Source: Diadema setosum
Lineage: Eukaryota > Echinodermata > Echinoidea > Diadematoida > Diadematidae
NCBI GenBank assembly: GCA_033980235.1
Contig: CM067062.1
Coordinates: 8,702,400 to 8,766,399 of the forward strand
Length of the DNA stretch: 64,000 nt
Direction: 5' to 3'
The position numbers and the translations under genes were made by a program. This document shows, in pieces, positions 13,604-27,615 of the stretch; the first letter of the stretch is position 1, and every line of letters begins with the position of its first letter. The notes beneath the pieces were generated by a model. That model was not told where the DNA came from. It worked only from the letters and a program-made list of their open reading frames with translations, and ran no database searches.

Positions 13604-15360
13604 TTCCATCAGGATTTAAAATAGGCCTACACTTCAATTTTCATTTCCTAATAATTTTCTTGCATCAAACTTTAAAAAATACTTCAGAATTAGCACTTTT
13701 AGAGACACACACCTTTTTGCCAAACCACGTTTACAGGGACTGCAGTCTGCCCAGCGGCTCACCTCCCTGATCTGACTCATTATTTAGCGCCTTTCTAATA
13801 GTGTTCCGCTATTTTTTCTAACCCAAAAGTGCTCAAGAGCAAAACATCGCAAACTACCATTATGCAGATGCTTTATTCTATATACACAGCTTTATACTGT
13901 AAAAAGAGGGCAAACCGCTTTTTGTTTTTAACTTCGCTAACTAATAAATGATTGTTATTGTTTGAATGTGACGGTTTTTGTTTTTCATTATCCAGTTCTG
14001 TGCCAATGAGTCTAATGTGCACAAAATTAAACCTATGGAGAGTTGATTAATGTGGCATGCAGAGGGTTGATGAACATAAATAATACCTAGCTGTAGTTGT
14101 AGCTGTTGTTGTTGTAGGTGATAGTCATAATAGGCTATCATATACTTATGATGAAATACTGTGCGGATTTTTCATGTTTATATAGGCCTTATGTGTCTTT
14201 CGTGTTAGGTATATACAGATCTCTACAAATTTTACTGGTGGGGTATATAGAAGCAGACCGATAAGCCTCAAAGTTCTCACTCACTGATTGTTTATCTTCA
14301 GGGAATACAGCCATGGACTGCAAAAAGAGTAGGCCTATTAGTATAAAGGTCTAGTTTCTCTACGACCTGTACCGAATATTATGATACACTTAAAAAGGTG
14401 GCAAATTAGCATATTAAAATCAATGTTGCCACTTCTTCAACCTTTTTATAAAATATCGAATCTAACACCCAAAATGTTGGATTCATCATTTCTGAAATGG
14501 TAAATTAAACATTTTAAATGTTAAATTTTGACATTTTGAGTGTTAAATTTAATAACAAAACTAGGTTGGGGAGTGATAACATTTAAAACGATTGTTGATT
14601 TACCATTTTCATTTTTAGAGTGTGCAAGGCTTTTTGTGCATATTATAGGAAAGGAACTGAAGGATGCGTTTCTGAATAGGTGGTGTGATTATTTTGATTC
14701 GAAGCAGAAGTGAAGGGAACTGGTTTCTGACCTGACGAATTTGCCAACTTTTTACTGTTTACCTTGTCAGAAACCTTTGTTGTCGCAAGTAATCTGGTTT
14801 GTTTCTTGACAAACTTCCACGGAGAGCTGCATGATAATCATTATCCATGTCAGGATGACTATGACATGAGGGTATATATTGTACCGAACTCCATGTCTAC
14901 TAGCGCAATGTGAGTTAAGAAATGGGGGGGGGGGGGAGGGGGCTAGAGTTGTTGGCTCTTTAAATAGAAAAAGAATAATAAACGTTACCTGCGTATTATT
15001 TATGAAATCAATATCAACAGAGCAAAGTCAAATATTTTCATGGATGGGGAAGTTATATGAATCGGAGAACGGAGATAAATCATGAAGATTATAGGCGTGT
15101 GTGTGTGGGTAGCATGATAAAACTTCATTGACATAGGGTCTTTGATGCGGTGCATCCATAACAGAAAGAGAGGGGAAAAAAGTTGTGCTACAAAAGCATC
15201 ATCGATTGAAAATACCCACACTACGAAAATAGGCTGCATGAAAATAAACTTGCTTCGGACGTGTGTATAGACCTGCTGACACTTACCGAGGGTTATATGC
15301 ACTAGTTTATAAACACAGGCTGTTAACACATAACGAAAAAAAAAAAGTGTGATATAATAT

Positions 15361-15362
<2 letters not shown>

Positions 15363-15434
<72 letters not shown>

Positions 15435-15435
15435 T
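15363..15435 (+). repeat. (TA)n microsatellite
   Basis: About 70 bp of almost pure TA dinucleotide with one G interruption, abutting a foldback element. Confidence 0.9.
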
Positions 15436-15691
15436 ATATGAAGGGTTTGTTTGCAAAAACCGATAAGTCCATTTTTGAAGATTTTGAATTACGATATCTG
15501 TCATAAAGTACAAAATAATACCTTTTAAATGATATATTGGTCACTACATATAAAGGTATATTTTTGAAGTTATGGTCAAAAGAAGCAAAAATTTTCTTAT
15601 TATTCTCTTTATTTTTCTTGACCTTTAATCGCAAATATCTCCATTTGGCAAAAATGGACTTATCGGTTTTTGCAAACAAACTCTTCATATG
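15436..15691. repeat. Foldback element next to the TA array
   Basis: The left arm ATATGAAGGGTTTGTTTGC and the right arm (inverse of ATATGAAGAGTTTGTTTGC) continue inward through AAAACCGATAAGTCCATTTT to give inverted arms of about 60 bp. The outer TATATG/CATATG suggests insertion into TA-rich DNA. Confidence 0.75.
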
Positions 15692-16931
15692 TACAACATG
15701 ACCCTTCACCTTACAGGAGCAAGACGTGGACCACAGGGATGAACGATTCTACCACCTCCAGGGACCATCCAGGACTTTCATATTTGCCATGATATATTTC
15801 TGTGGTATATTGGTCTCATCATCTGTTCTCTCTTTTCATCTACTTCCCTATTCTTTTTTCTCCCCCTTTCTCTCTCTCTCTCTCTCTCTTTATTTTTTTT
15901 CTTGTTTTAGTTGTCTCTTGTATACAATTCGTAGGGACTATGTGTTCATCTCTGTCAAATTTTCCCATATTTTGTTTTTGTTGAAATCCGAATTAAATAC
16001 TAAGAGTATTGTTTTCTTATGTACAACACTCTCAACGCGATCCATGTTCAGCCTTTAGAAGTATTATTTTGTTCTCCATTTAAGAAATATGAATTTGGCA
16101 TTCTATTTTAGACATATTTCATCACAATTAGCATTATAGGCCTAATATACCTCATTTCTTAACAGTGCATTCCTAAACCATGATAAAGTTGACTTTAATA
16201 ACTGTTACATTATTTCGTAAAATTATTATCTTGTAGTCATTATTGTAGAATATTGTAGAATCTTCTTCTCAATCGGCCGAGAAATGAGAAAGTTTCAGGA
16301 CTTTTGCATTTCCATTTTTCCGATATGTGATTTTAACTGCAAAACCACCCTCGTTGATTGGTTTATAAACTGCAAGATTAGATAGACATTTTATTTTGGT
16401 TGAAAACTTGGAAACCACAATTAACCTCTTTCCCGCAGAGTCATTACTAGAAGATTATTACGAGACTGCAATACAGGTTGTATTGAGAAGGATAGAGTTT
16501 ATTCTCATTGGTTTCCAACAACCACGATTAACATTCGTGGTGACGGTCATCACTACAAACCTCTAAATGCAAATGTGGAGGTAATAACTATGATTCTAAT
16601 CTCAATGAGTTGTGAAAACATGATTGTCGACCGTTAAATCTCTCATAACTTTCTTAAGTCCGTTTTTCTGTTAAACTAGGGCCTATCACTTTATGCATAT
16701 TTCACTTATGATGTAATGAATATAATAATTATTGTGATTATGTATATGCCCGTGGCATTTAGCAACATGAATTTGTATTATCATAAACATTAACTTTTTC
16801 ACTGGCACAATATAACTCAACAACTTAATTATCAATTCCCCTATACTTACGACTTACTCAACATTATCAAATAATTCATCAATATAATGGTGTTTTTATT
16901 TTCATTGCCTCATGTACAATAACATTACTTT

Positions 16932-17011
<80 letters not shown>
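16932..17011 (+). repeat. (GT)n(TTG)n compound microsatellite
   Basis: A GT dinucleotide run passes directly into TTG trinucleotides. Confidence 0.9.
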
Positions 17012-17013
<2 letters not shown>

Positions 17014-18010
17014 TAATCTCTTTGTTGCTTTTGTAACAATGACAGTTTTGGACAGGTTTTTATTCAATAGTGCGTGCAGGTTTCTGGTTAGTCCTAACTC
17101 AATTAAGCAGTTTTACGGTATAACGCTATTGAGAGAAAATCAAATTCGGAAGAAAATAACTAAAAACATCGAGAATGCATACCTTCATATCTCTCTCTCT
17201 CTCTCTCTAAATGTGTGCGGATTTATGATTAAAATATCATATGATAAACATTAATGTTAAAGTTATTGGTTACTGACACCATTTGAAGTTTATGTAAACT
17301 ATTGCGCCTTTTCCACTGAAAATAAGCGTGATAAATATCAAAACATCAAAAGAGTCAAAATGATTATATAAAACTACCAGTTTAGATTAAACAGAAAGAA
17401 TTCGGGATGAGCAGATCACACAAAAGAACGTCAAAAAAAAAAAAATACCGGAGAAGTTGAATAATTATTGTACTATGCCTACACGCATCTTCTAACCAGC
17501 AGCTTCAAAATTTATTCGATTAGGGCCTATGTGCAGATTTGAATGTGATTTCACGCATATTGATATTGTGCTTCCGTTTTATCTCTCGAAAATGGAATAG
17601 TGTAGTTCATAACATATCTTTGTCTCCTCCTTCTTATACACTCAAACTTGTTTTAGTTGTATTTTCAGTGCCCTTAAAACTCCGTCGCATTTAAGCCTTT
17701 CACTACCATGGTCATAAAACTCATATGGAATAACTGATAGTCATACGTTTGAATTTGCTAGGGTTAGCCCAAAACTACTTTGATGAATTGACCAATCTCT
17801 GATTTTTTTTTCTGTAAAATAATACCTGAATATAGGGCATGATACATAATCATATCTTTAAAAGGGTTTGACGTCTCAGTTGCGGCAATGTGTAAGAAAA
17901 AGAGTGTCTAAAATGTGAAATGAGTATCACGGTATCTTATTGTTAAAAAAAAAAAAATGTTTAGGTTGGAGTTTCACATTATTTTAGCAGGTCGATGGAC
18001 AATCAATATA

Positions 18011-18930
18011 ACACCAAAGGTGCACTAGGCCGGTTAATGATCATAGAAATGCCAAACTCCCTCCAGTCGAAAGGGATCCCCCCCCCCCCCCATCCTCTAC
18101 TAGCTCATTGCCTTGGATATACTAGTCTTTATTCTTCATTCTATACTTACACTTTTTAATAGAAACAACAATCTGGTATGTCATCAACATTGTGCACCAT
18201 AAAACCCATATATCTTGAAAGAAAAAGCAAAAAACCTTCATTTTGTGGGAGAGTGCATCACCCTATATACCTCCCCTGCATATTTCCACTAGTTATATAT
18301 ATTTTCTTACTTTTAGGACAAAAACAAATCTCAGATATTTCACCAAAAGAGTGTACTAGATCTCTGAATTTCAAATGGGAAAATGCCAAAATCTCCATCG
18401 TATGGGAAGGAGTATTCTCCCCACACACTTCCCCCTCCCCGACACTTTCCTGAATTCGATCTTCCAGCGTTAAATAGAAAACAAATATCAAATATTTCAT
18501 CAAATAGGTGCAACAGATCTGTAAATTTCAAATCTGAAAATACGAAATTATGCCCTCGTGTGGAAGCGGGCATCCCTATGACTGCGCACTTCCATGTTTA
18601 CATAACTTTTTGTTCCTTTTTATGGAAACAAAAAATTAATATTTCACCAATATGGTGCATCAATGTCTGAATATCAAATCTGAAAATGCAAAATCTCCCT
18701 TATGTTGGGGGGAGGGGATCCCCTTCCACCCCCTCCCATATATTGCCCATTTCCCTGAAAACTTCTTTATATATTTCCTACTCTTTGATGGAAACAATTC
18801 AATATCTTACCAAACGTTTGCACTATATGTTTTACTTTCGAGTAAAAAAAAAGAAGATCCCTCGTGTGGGAGAGGAGTATTCCTCCTCCATGTACCAATA
18901 ACTATGAGTGCCACATTCTCTGATTTCTAT
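18011..18930 (+). repeat. Degenerate tandem array, ~145-170 bp period
   Basis: About six diverged units begin near 18011, 18180, 18340, 18497, 18641 and 18805. Each has the order: TTTCACCAAA-like start, GTGCACTAGATC-like segment, ATTTCAAATCTGAAAATGC, then a GTGGGAG...CTCCC arm pair that could form a hairpin. Homologous blocks in fixed order with conserved spacing make an ancient tandem array likely. Confidence 0.65.
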
Positions 18931-19120
18931 CTGTAATATAATTTTACCTAATCTACACGAAATGAATAGGCGACCCTAAGATAATTTAGACACTTTGTTT
19001 CAAGGTGGAGCAATACACTGCAGCAAAGAGATTCACTGTCATTTGATGAATTACACATTATTTTGTCGCACATGAAGACACATTTATTTATATTATTGTG
19101 AGATAAAATTATGACTGCCA

Positions 19121-19810
19121 GCCATTTTGCACGCCATTTTGCATTTTAGGAAGAGCTCGAGCGGTTTAATCTTGACATGCGTGCGTCAACATCTCTTAAT
19201 ATGTATTTCATTGAGTTCTTTATAAATGTTTCGAAACATAAACACTTAAATTCTGTATTTGGTTGCCTATTTGAAATATTTCAGAAAATGGTGGCAATTT
19301 TGGATGCCATCTTGGATTACGGTACTTATGTCCGTCAACATCTCTTAATATATATTTTATTGAGTTCTTCATCCTTCAAAACATATATTTAGACATTTAA
19401 ATTTTGTAATTGGGTTACCTGGCTGGAAAGTTATCAGAATTTCAAAATATGGCGGCCATTTTGGATGCCATCTTGGATTACGGTACTTATGTCCGTCAAC
19501 ATCTCTTAATATGTATTTCATTGAGTTCTTCATCCTTCAAAACATATATTTACACATTTAAATTTTGTGGTATTAAGGTTACCTGGCTGGAAAGTTATAA
19601 GAATTTCAAAATATGGCGGCCATTTTGGACGCCATCTTGGATTACCGTACTTGCGTGCATCAAAATCTCTTGATATGTGTTTTATTGAGTTATTCATGCT
19701 TCAAAACATATATTTAGACATTTAAATTTTGAATTTTGGTTCTCTGGTTGAAAAGTTATAAGAATTTCTGGAAATGGCGGCCATTTTGGACGCCATCTTG
19801 GATTGCGGAA
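19121..19810 (+). repeat. Tandem array, ~163 bp period
   Basis: The block GGCCATTTTGGACGCCATC followed by TTGGATTACGG recurs near 19285, 19447, 19612 and 19775, with a more degraded copy near 19121. Between copies the strings CATCTCTTAATATG, TTCATTGAGTTCTTCATCC and ACATTTAAATTTTG are conserved in order. Confidence 0.8.
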
Positions 19811-20310
19811 AACGCTCAAAGAGGATTCATGAGGACTTTTAGTATGTTATTCTAGACGTTTTTCTGGATCTATTCTGAAAAAAATCAGCTTGTTACCAAA
19901 AATGTCCAGGTTTAAACCTTTTTTGACCTAATGCTCTTGGACTATACTGACTATACTGGATATGCGATAATCTACGATAATATTATTCAAGTGCGAAAAC
20001 CACTCTATTTTTGCAGCACATGATAAATTAAATGTCAGAATGGCACAATAAATAATACCGTTGATTTATATTGAGCGGAGATCGTTAAAATCACATCTCC
20101 GGAGAAGTTTTATATGCTACGAAGAAAAGCAGGTTTATCGCATTTATAAGAGATTTGAGCGGCCTGTTTGATCCGCAGTGGTCGTTATTTCACGGCAACA
20201 GAGATGCCAATGTTAATTGTGAGAGAAAAGAAGAATGAAATAAATAGAGATGAGAATAAAGGAGAAGAAATAAGCCGATCTGAGGTGAATGAGGTGTAAA
20301 TGATATAACC

Positions 20311-20493
20311 CAGCTGCTTATAAAGACGGCGTGCTGGACGGACCCTCCGATGCTACGAGGCGGGAGGCTGGATCCGGGCGGACGAAGACCCGTATAGACA
20401 ACTGCAGCTCGCTGCAGTATACCGTCCCACTAATTCGTTCTCTGCGATTACCGCCGCCGTCGTCCAAGTCGGGGAAAGGCAATCACTAATTTG
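20311..20493 (+). promoter_or_regulatory. TATA-type promoter and noncoding first exon
   Basis: A CAGCTG E-box and TATAAA (20319-20324) precede a GC- and CpG-rich leader of about 140 bp that ends at the donor TTTG then GTATGTTAAC (GT at 20494). The leader contains a 15-codon upstream frame starting at 20350. No longer frame crosses the donor, so this would be a 5' UTR exon. The downstream gene was not identified. The contrast with AT-rich surroundings and the TATA-to-donor layout support a plus-strand transcript. Confidence 0.45.
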
Positions 20494-22156
20494 GTATGTT
20501 AACTTCTTCATAATTTTTGAGAAGTCTGCCTGTCTAGCAAACCCTTAAATAATAGAGATACTATAGGAACACAGAAGGGCTTCGCATGCTATGTTTTCCA
20601 GTTTGTTGAGAACAAGAAGGCGAAATTTATTTTTAAAATCTTTTGTTGTGTCGGTCGTTCGTTCCTAACATTATTCTCAGATTTATCTTGATGTATTATG
20701 CAAATAATTATATCCATAGTGGCACTGAGCAATTAGATGTGGTGAGTTTACGTACATTTCAAGTGAATTATAAGAAAAAGGGGTCAGAAAAGTAAAGAAT
20801 TGAAAGTGTAGGTAAAGATGATTATAGGAATAGAATGGGACAAAAATAAACAACCAGTTTAATCACTCGCATTTAGAATGTGTAACTAGCAAAGAATTTC
20901 GCTAGCGGCAAATGGAAGTCATTTATTCGATATAATTAATATAATTTCATTTTATCTCTGCATTCTTTTTTCGTAAAGAATTTAACAGAAAGTCAATTAA
21001 ACAAAATTATTGAGTGATATTTAGACAGTGAAAATACATGGATAAAAGGTTAATGATTGACATAAATGTGCAGCACTGTTTTTTTTTTCTTAATAATACA
21101 AAATGATTACGCGCAGGAGTCGTTTACGCTACATGCTGTTCAAAAGACAAATAAAAAAAAAATCTAAGTGAAATAAAAATGTGGGAGAACATCATAATTT
21201 CAACGGATTCTATCGCAATCCTATATCCAATAAACATCACACAGTAATAATGGTGCCCCCAAATTTGTAACCTCGCCCCCACCCGCCAGCTATTGGTGTG
21301 CAGTTCATGGTCAGTCATTGCTATCAACAGTGAAATATTCTGCGTCATTGTCAATCCTTCTACACTTTTTTGTTTAGTTTTCCCAATCGATAAACTCGAC
21401 AAAAGTCAATAGGTGGCAGATGGCACTACCATTTTTGCTTGGGTGAAGAGATTTACATGCGATATAAATTTTCTTAAGTTTTCCATAAGAAATGGAAATG
21501 TATGATAACGACGATAACGATACTTATGATAAGTGTGAAACTACTTCTACTTATAAAATTGAGTATGATAGAAATAATTATCATATACATAATTATTAAA
21601 CAGGTTCACTAAAATCACTGTGATCTCAAGAATCATAGTAATGATCATGCTCATATATAGATGTGGTTTTTCGTCTTGGGACTCTCACAGTGAAATGCCA
21701 CTATAAACATGTAGATCAATGCTCATGTGGCGTTCATAGATGGAGTAAAATCTAAATAGAATGATAAAGAATTTTCACTCTTGAATTTACACATGACAGA
21801 AAAAAAAAAGTCATAGACTTTCATGGACAGACATTCTTTCTTTTATGGTATATGAATTCCATATTTTGTTTTGGTGTAATGCACCTTGAGTCAGGAGTTA
21901 AGAAATCATATGTATTATCATTACTATTATGGAACTACTTTTTTTCCCCACCAGATAATATATTGGTCGCGGCAACATTGATAATATGTTTTAGTAAATT
22001 ATGTGAGGTGTTTGCATTATCACTGCACATCACTCTCACTTGTTGTACATAAAAATATAAAAATATGAGAATCATATTTTGGGTGATAACTTTGAAACAT
22101 CCCATTTTACAGCAAAAACATCTGTGTTTGCTAGATTGCTGCAATACCCAACAGTT

Positions 22157-22521
22157 TTAAAGGGGATGGCTAGTAACTAATCAGTGGGAATCAGTGGGAA
22201 TGCTGGAGGATGATTGTTCCAATCCATTTGGGATTCATTTAAGAGTACACTATATATCTATTCTTGTGTGAAAATTATTTGCTTCAGAATGGTCTCATAT
22301 TCAAGTAATGTGCAGTTTAATGTTTCCAGGGAAGCGTCCCTGGTCAGTGACGGGGCATTAATCTGCACATTACTTGAATATGAGACCGTTCTGAAGCAAA
22401 TAACTTTCACACAACAGTAGATATATAATGTACTCTTAAATAAATCCCACAAGGATTGGAACAATCATCCCTCAGCTTTCCCACTAATTCCCACTGATCG
22501 GTTACTAGCCATCCCCTTTAA
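22157..22521. repeat. Foldback element, ~365 bp
   Basis: The ends TTAAAGGGGATGGCTAGTAA and its inverse TTACTAGCCATCCCCTTTAA bound two arms of about 165 bp around a short centre. Both strands therefore encode nearly the same false 68-codon frame, a hallmark of a palindrome rather than a gene. Confidence 0.85.
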
Positions 22522-23347
22522 GGGAAGGTTAGTGCGTGGGTCATTGGAAAGCAAGGAAATGACACCAGCATCTCATCCAATCTGTATACTTGGTTGAACC
22601 AGTGTTGTCATTTTGTGAAAATATGTCATCAAATTTAAAATCTCACAATTTTCCCTAATTGACAACCAGTAGTTATTAAGCTTTTACCACTCTGCTTGTT
22701 TTTGTTTTTTGTTTGTTTGTTCGTTTGTTTTATAAAATTTGCCTTAATGTCGAGTGGCAAGAAATACTTTGTTACATTCATTACATCACCATCATCGTCA
22801 TTGCGAACATCATCCCTGGTTAGTGTTTCCATTACATCCATGCATTTCCATCCAGTTTTTCATGTTTTTGCTTGCTTTGTTACCACCTGATATTGACACA
22901 TGTTCACGTACATGTACATGTATTTCTTTTCTAACAACGTCATGATTGTATGTGTATTGCATTGTTTCAAATATATCTTAAGAATAATAATTGAGAAAAA
23001 ACGAAAGAAATAGAATCGAATTGAATATCACGACATTTTGTAGCAATACATAACATCTGCATTAAGCTATAATTAATTTCGTTTGATGCATATGGCAGTG
23101 CGACTAATGGAATGTGATCAACATTTGTTTTATTTATCTATAATTTGGTCTAACTTCCATTATCACAATAAAACTGAGAAGAGCTCATATACAGTGTATC
23201 AATTATTGCACTGAATTAAACCTTTTTAATCATTGTACTCTAGATTTTGTTTCTGCTGTTTTGTTGCACATCTCGTCACATGAAATCAAACAATGATTAT
23301 GGTAATAATGATCAATGTCATAAAAGTGATCGTCCTCTACCTCTATC

Positions 23348-23626
23348 CAATCACTCCCTCAACAACCACTACCAAAACCAATCACTCCCTCAACAACCAC
23401 CACCAAAACCAATCACTCCCTCAACAACCACCACCAAAACCAATCACTCCCTCAACAACCACCACCAAAACCAATCACTCCCTCAACAACCACCACCAAA
23501 ACCAATCACTCCCTCAACAACCACCACCAAAACCAATCACTCCCTCAACAACCACCACCAAAACCAATCACTCCCTCAACAACCACCACCAAAACCAATC
23601 ACTCCCTCAACAACCACCACCAAAAC
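23348..23626 (+). repeat. 31-bp minisatellite, 9 copies
   Basis: Nine tandem units start with CAATCACTCCCTCAACAACC at exact 31-bp spacing (23348, 23379, 23410 and so on). They are almost identical; only the first has ACTACC in place of ACCACC. Because 31 is not divisible by 3 and the unit lacks stops in forward frames, the array yields artefactual frames with a 31-residue period. Low divergence implies recent expansion. Confidence 0.95.
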
Positions 23627-24601
23627 CATCTCACTACCACCAATACAGACAAAACTCCACGGACACATTTTTACTGGATGCACCATGTTGACCATCTTTT
23701 ATTGCTTGCACATGGCAAAACTCACCCATGTCAACCATTCTACCAAATTCCTGTGATTTCATCTCTTTGTCGTTGTTAGTTGTGATATACTTTAATCAAT
23801 CACATTCAAGGTCTACTGATCATATCTATTTTAAACTTATAGGTCACTTAGAGGAAACAAATATTCAAATTGAGAAAAACTGAAAGCAGAATACTCGGCC
23901 AGTTCTAAAGCAAAAATGGCAGACACACATGGCAATAAAAACAGTGCATTCTTGCGATAGCACGCATGAATATCACTGCTGTTGTATACTGCATAAAGTG
24001 TTCATTGCAAAGACCCAGTGGAATGTATTACACTTATTTTCAAAACATAACTTCTCTCTTTAAAACAGCCAAAATGAGTGTATTAAGATAAATACACTAT
24101 TCAAAGGAAACTTGACGAGTAAGTTCATGGAATGGACAATAAACATATTACACAAAATTTCAAACAACTCAGTTGCAATTATTTAGTACAGATTATCTTC
24201 AAGATGTATGATTTTGCTGTGTTTTACAATGAATTGTGTTGGTTTTTGACACTCTATTTGCTTCTGTTACACATCTGCTTTACCACATACACTGTATGTA
24301 ACAATTTTAGCTATAAAAGTGTAAGAAAGAAAAACAATAAAAATACATTCAATTTAAACACACTTTATAGTCTGTCACATCCCATAAATAACACAACCAC
24401 TGTGGCTTGATTGGAGAAAAGTGCTGGTATATTATGACAAATTCTGAGAGTTCATCACAATGTGGAATGATGACATATTGGCAATAAACAAAATCCCACT
24501 TCCAGTTTTCTAGCAGCTGTTTTGTTTATAAGGGACAACCTGTCTGTGATATTAGTACATATAGGCCTGAGGGTGGGTATGTCTGTTTATTTTTGGCTTT
24601 G

Positions 24602-24658
24602 TGCGTGTGTGTGTGTGTGTGTGTCTGTGTGTGTGTGTATGTGTGTGTGTATGTATGT
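24602..24658 (+). repeat. (GT)n microsatellite, interrupted
   Basis: GT dinucleotides with occasional C or A interruptions. Confidence 0.85.
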
Positions 24659-27056
24659 ACATGTTTTGTGAGAGCTCTTCACGTGATTCAGATTCTGTTG
24701 CTGCAGCACTGTAATGTGGATACTGTCTGACACTTTAGCTTCATAATCTTTAAAAGCTATTCTCAATAATGTGTCAGACAGACAAATAACAGGAAATATT
24801 TGTACTATTTTTGATGTCTCACCCAAATCTATGAAGCTGACTTTTGCTTCACATGTAGAATTAAACCTAAATGCTTATTCCCTCCTTTTGAAAGCACCTC
24901 CTATCTCCAGGTTGCCAAAATTTCTGCTTGTGGCAGGCTTTTCCTGCTTTGGAGACACCCCCCCCCCCCTTGAATCCAGAACACTGCTCAATGTATACCC
25001 TTATCTCAGGTAAGCTCTCATTCTGATCCCCTATCTTAAGACAGACATCCTCTATATTATCTCTGGTAAACTGTCATTAAAATACATTACCACAGATATT
25101 TTGTGTGTGGGTGTATGTGTGGTCAAAGAAAGATCTCATAATTCATAACAAGAAACCAGACAATGAAAATCTCGTGACATAAATGTTTCATAAATTTTTT
25201 CTGTGATTTTCAAACCTTTGTACACTATATATTATAAACCTTCTTTTTAAATTTCTCCGGAGTCCAAGGAGAAAAAGAAAAAAAAAAAACCTTTTTTAAA
25301 AAGAATGTTCCAGCTAAAAAGTCAAATACAACCACTTCTTTTACAGTTCTCCCGTCCGATTTCATCCTGCAAAAAATTTCCCTTTACCAGAGATTTAAGG
25401 AACATGAATGTGGTCCCTCATATCTATTTTCTCAATTCTAATTTCACCCTTAAGAAAAAAGCAAACACAAGAGGAACTAGAACATTAATTTCAAGACTGA
25501 TATTTCCACATGAGCACGCATATCATTTTTCTATCATAAAATGATGTAAGTACAATACAATGCATAGTTTTTATGTGTCTTTTTACTCGGTCAATCCTAT
25601 TCAAAGGCTATACTAGATTTCACGACCTGATAACAAGCAACAATTCAGGAGCAGGGGGTGTATGTACTCTCTACTCTCTGTGATGGTGTCATTCAGGTTA
25701 GATATCAGTTCAAGAGTGTATGGTGGCCTCAAAGTGCACTGTGCTGTAACACGGAGAAAGAGCAGACATACTTCAGTTCGCATGACATCAAAAGGAACTT
25801 GTCCAGGTGCAATTCCAAAAGTAAATAAAGGTGAAATTAAACAATGAAGATGTACCTTGAAGGATGATTTGCCCTATTAAACCCTGGAAAAAAAAAATCA
25901 TTTGAATAATGGCAGTACAGCAAAATTATCACCTGAAATTCAAACCAAATCACACACAAATTAGGAATGTGAATAAAAAAAAAAAAATTAACATACAAAC
26001 AAAAATACTCAAGCTGAAATTTCCCACGTTACAGGACTTAAAATTGTTTTCATCCCTTTTTCTAACAATACACAAAATATAATTGCTTTAGATTTCCTGA
26101 AAGAAATACACATGTCTGAAGACCACATTCTATTTCATCTTACAAATGACAGGAAGTCAAGAAAATTGTGATAATTTGCCAATAATCATACTTTCCACCA
26201 CAGATTGCAAGGGTTCATCATTAAAAGATATCCCGGCCAGACTACAATGTACAAGATTTTAACTGTGAACAGTCTCAACAATGCATCATTAGATAATAAA
26301 CAAGCATTCAAACATCTACAAGTTTGATGTCATGTTTTCTTTGCAGGGTGGTCCATGAGGGGTTTGAGCATGTCGCTGCAACATCAAGCTCAAATTCTTG
26401 TCCAACATCCTCAAGAACTGGCAACATGCTTAAAACAAAATGTAATCAAAACATGAGAAAAGCATGTGCAAAACTTGAGAAACGTCAAACTACTTAGAAA
26501 ATTTGTATACGAAACATGAGACAGAACATCAAACATAAGCAGCACAGCGGGAAGTAAGCCGCAAAAAATTGCAAGTACTTATAATGTGCGCTCCATGCAC
26601 ATACATTTCCTGCAATATTCTCAAATTCAGAGTTTGCAACATGCTGAAATTTTAAGTTGTGGACTACCCTGCTCTTTGGCTAAAATTTCACCTGAGCTGC
26701 TGCTTTGATATGATTATTCAAACTGGATATATATTTTGCTTTGTGGTAGATGCATCTAGAAGCACCAATACAATGAAGGCCCAATACAACAAAGATCCAT
26801 CTCTCTTTCAAGAGAGGAGAGAAAATTTCAGCTGAGGAACAAGCTACGAACTCTCAACAACCACTTGACATCAACTGCATACAGGTTTGTGAAGTGAGGG
26901 CTAATCCCTGAAAACCTCCCCCCAGAAAATTACTGTGCCATGGTGTGATTCATCCCCTTTTCAGCAACGACAAGTGAACATAAGAAAAAAGGGTCAGAGT
27001 TGAAAGGTCAAATTGTGACAAAGGCACATTTTGTACGTTTGTGCATTATTCTCTAG

Positions 27057-27128
27057 GGTGTGTGGATCCATGATGCAGTGAAGACACAGAACGAATACTG
27101 CCCCACAAACGTCCCGAAATTCGATTGA
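27057..27128 (+). other. Candidate terminal exon, unrecognised
   Basis: A pyrimidine-rich acceptor (TGCATTATTCTCTAG) is followed by an open frame GVWIHDAVKTQNEYC... of 23 codons ending in TGA at 27126-27128. The reverse strand is also open, and no upstream exon with matching phase was found. It could be the last exon of the transcript starting at 20.3 kb, or chance. Confidence 0.2.
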
Positions 27129-27578
27129 GTTTGGGACAAAATATCGCGCGATACGTTGAGACGCCAGAATGATAAAGCGTCTCGTCACGAAACATTTCAC
27201 CTGGCTGGGCTAACGAGAGATTGCCACACTGAAAGGATGAGTTGCGGGCACTGAAAATAATTCCCAATGCAGAACATGAATCCTCGGCCACTGTTTCCCC
27301 CCTCCACGATGGAAATGAACAAAGCGTCATCCGCGGACATGAATCACCTCACTTACTTTTTTTCACGAATAGAAAGAGCAAGGTTACAAAGATTACAATG
27401 TCAGATGCTTGAAAGGTTTCCATCATGTGAAGCCAATCCCCCCCCCCCAAAAAAAAAAAAAAAAAAAAAAACGGAGAAAAAATTATTACGCTTAGAAAGG
27501 GATCAGATGCTATGCATTAATCAATAAAATCAATAGCATTCAAATAGCATTTAGCTTGGCATATTCAAAATGAACAAG

Positions 27579-27615
<37 letters not shown>

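Larger units (their letters stand above)
11531..20310. other. Gene-poor, repeat-rich stretch
   Basis: No supported exon was found. Contents are a long foldback element at 13.0-13.6 kb, a TA microsatellite with an adjacent foldback at 15.36-15.69 kb, a GT/TTG microsatellite at 16.9 kb and two degenerate tandem arrays at 18.0-19.8 kb. It lies between two divergently pointing putative promoters (11.4 kb leftward, 20.3 kb rightward). Confidence 0.5.

Noticed and set aside
22214..22464. Two near-identical 68-codon frames on opposite strands
   Set aside because: They are the two arms of the 22157-22521 palindrome read from each side, not a duplicated gene.
23247..23756. 169-codon His/Asn/Gln/Pro-rich repetitive frame
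   Set aside because: Explained by a stop-free 31-bp minisatellite that is open in more than one forward frame.
25620..25847. Open block on both strands near 25.7 kb (minus frame with FDVMRTEVCLLFLRVTAQC)
   Set aside because: Reads as protein-like, but neither strand offers a convincing acceptor and donor pair and no family was recognised. Left unannotated.
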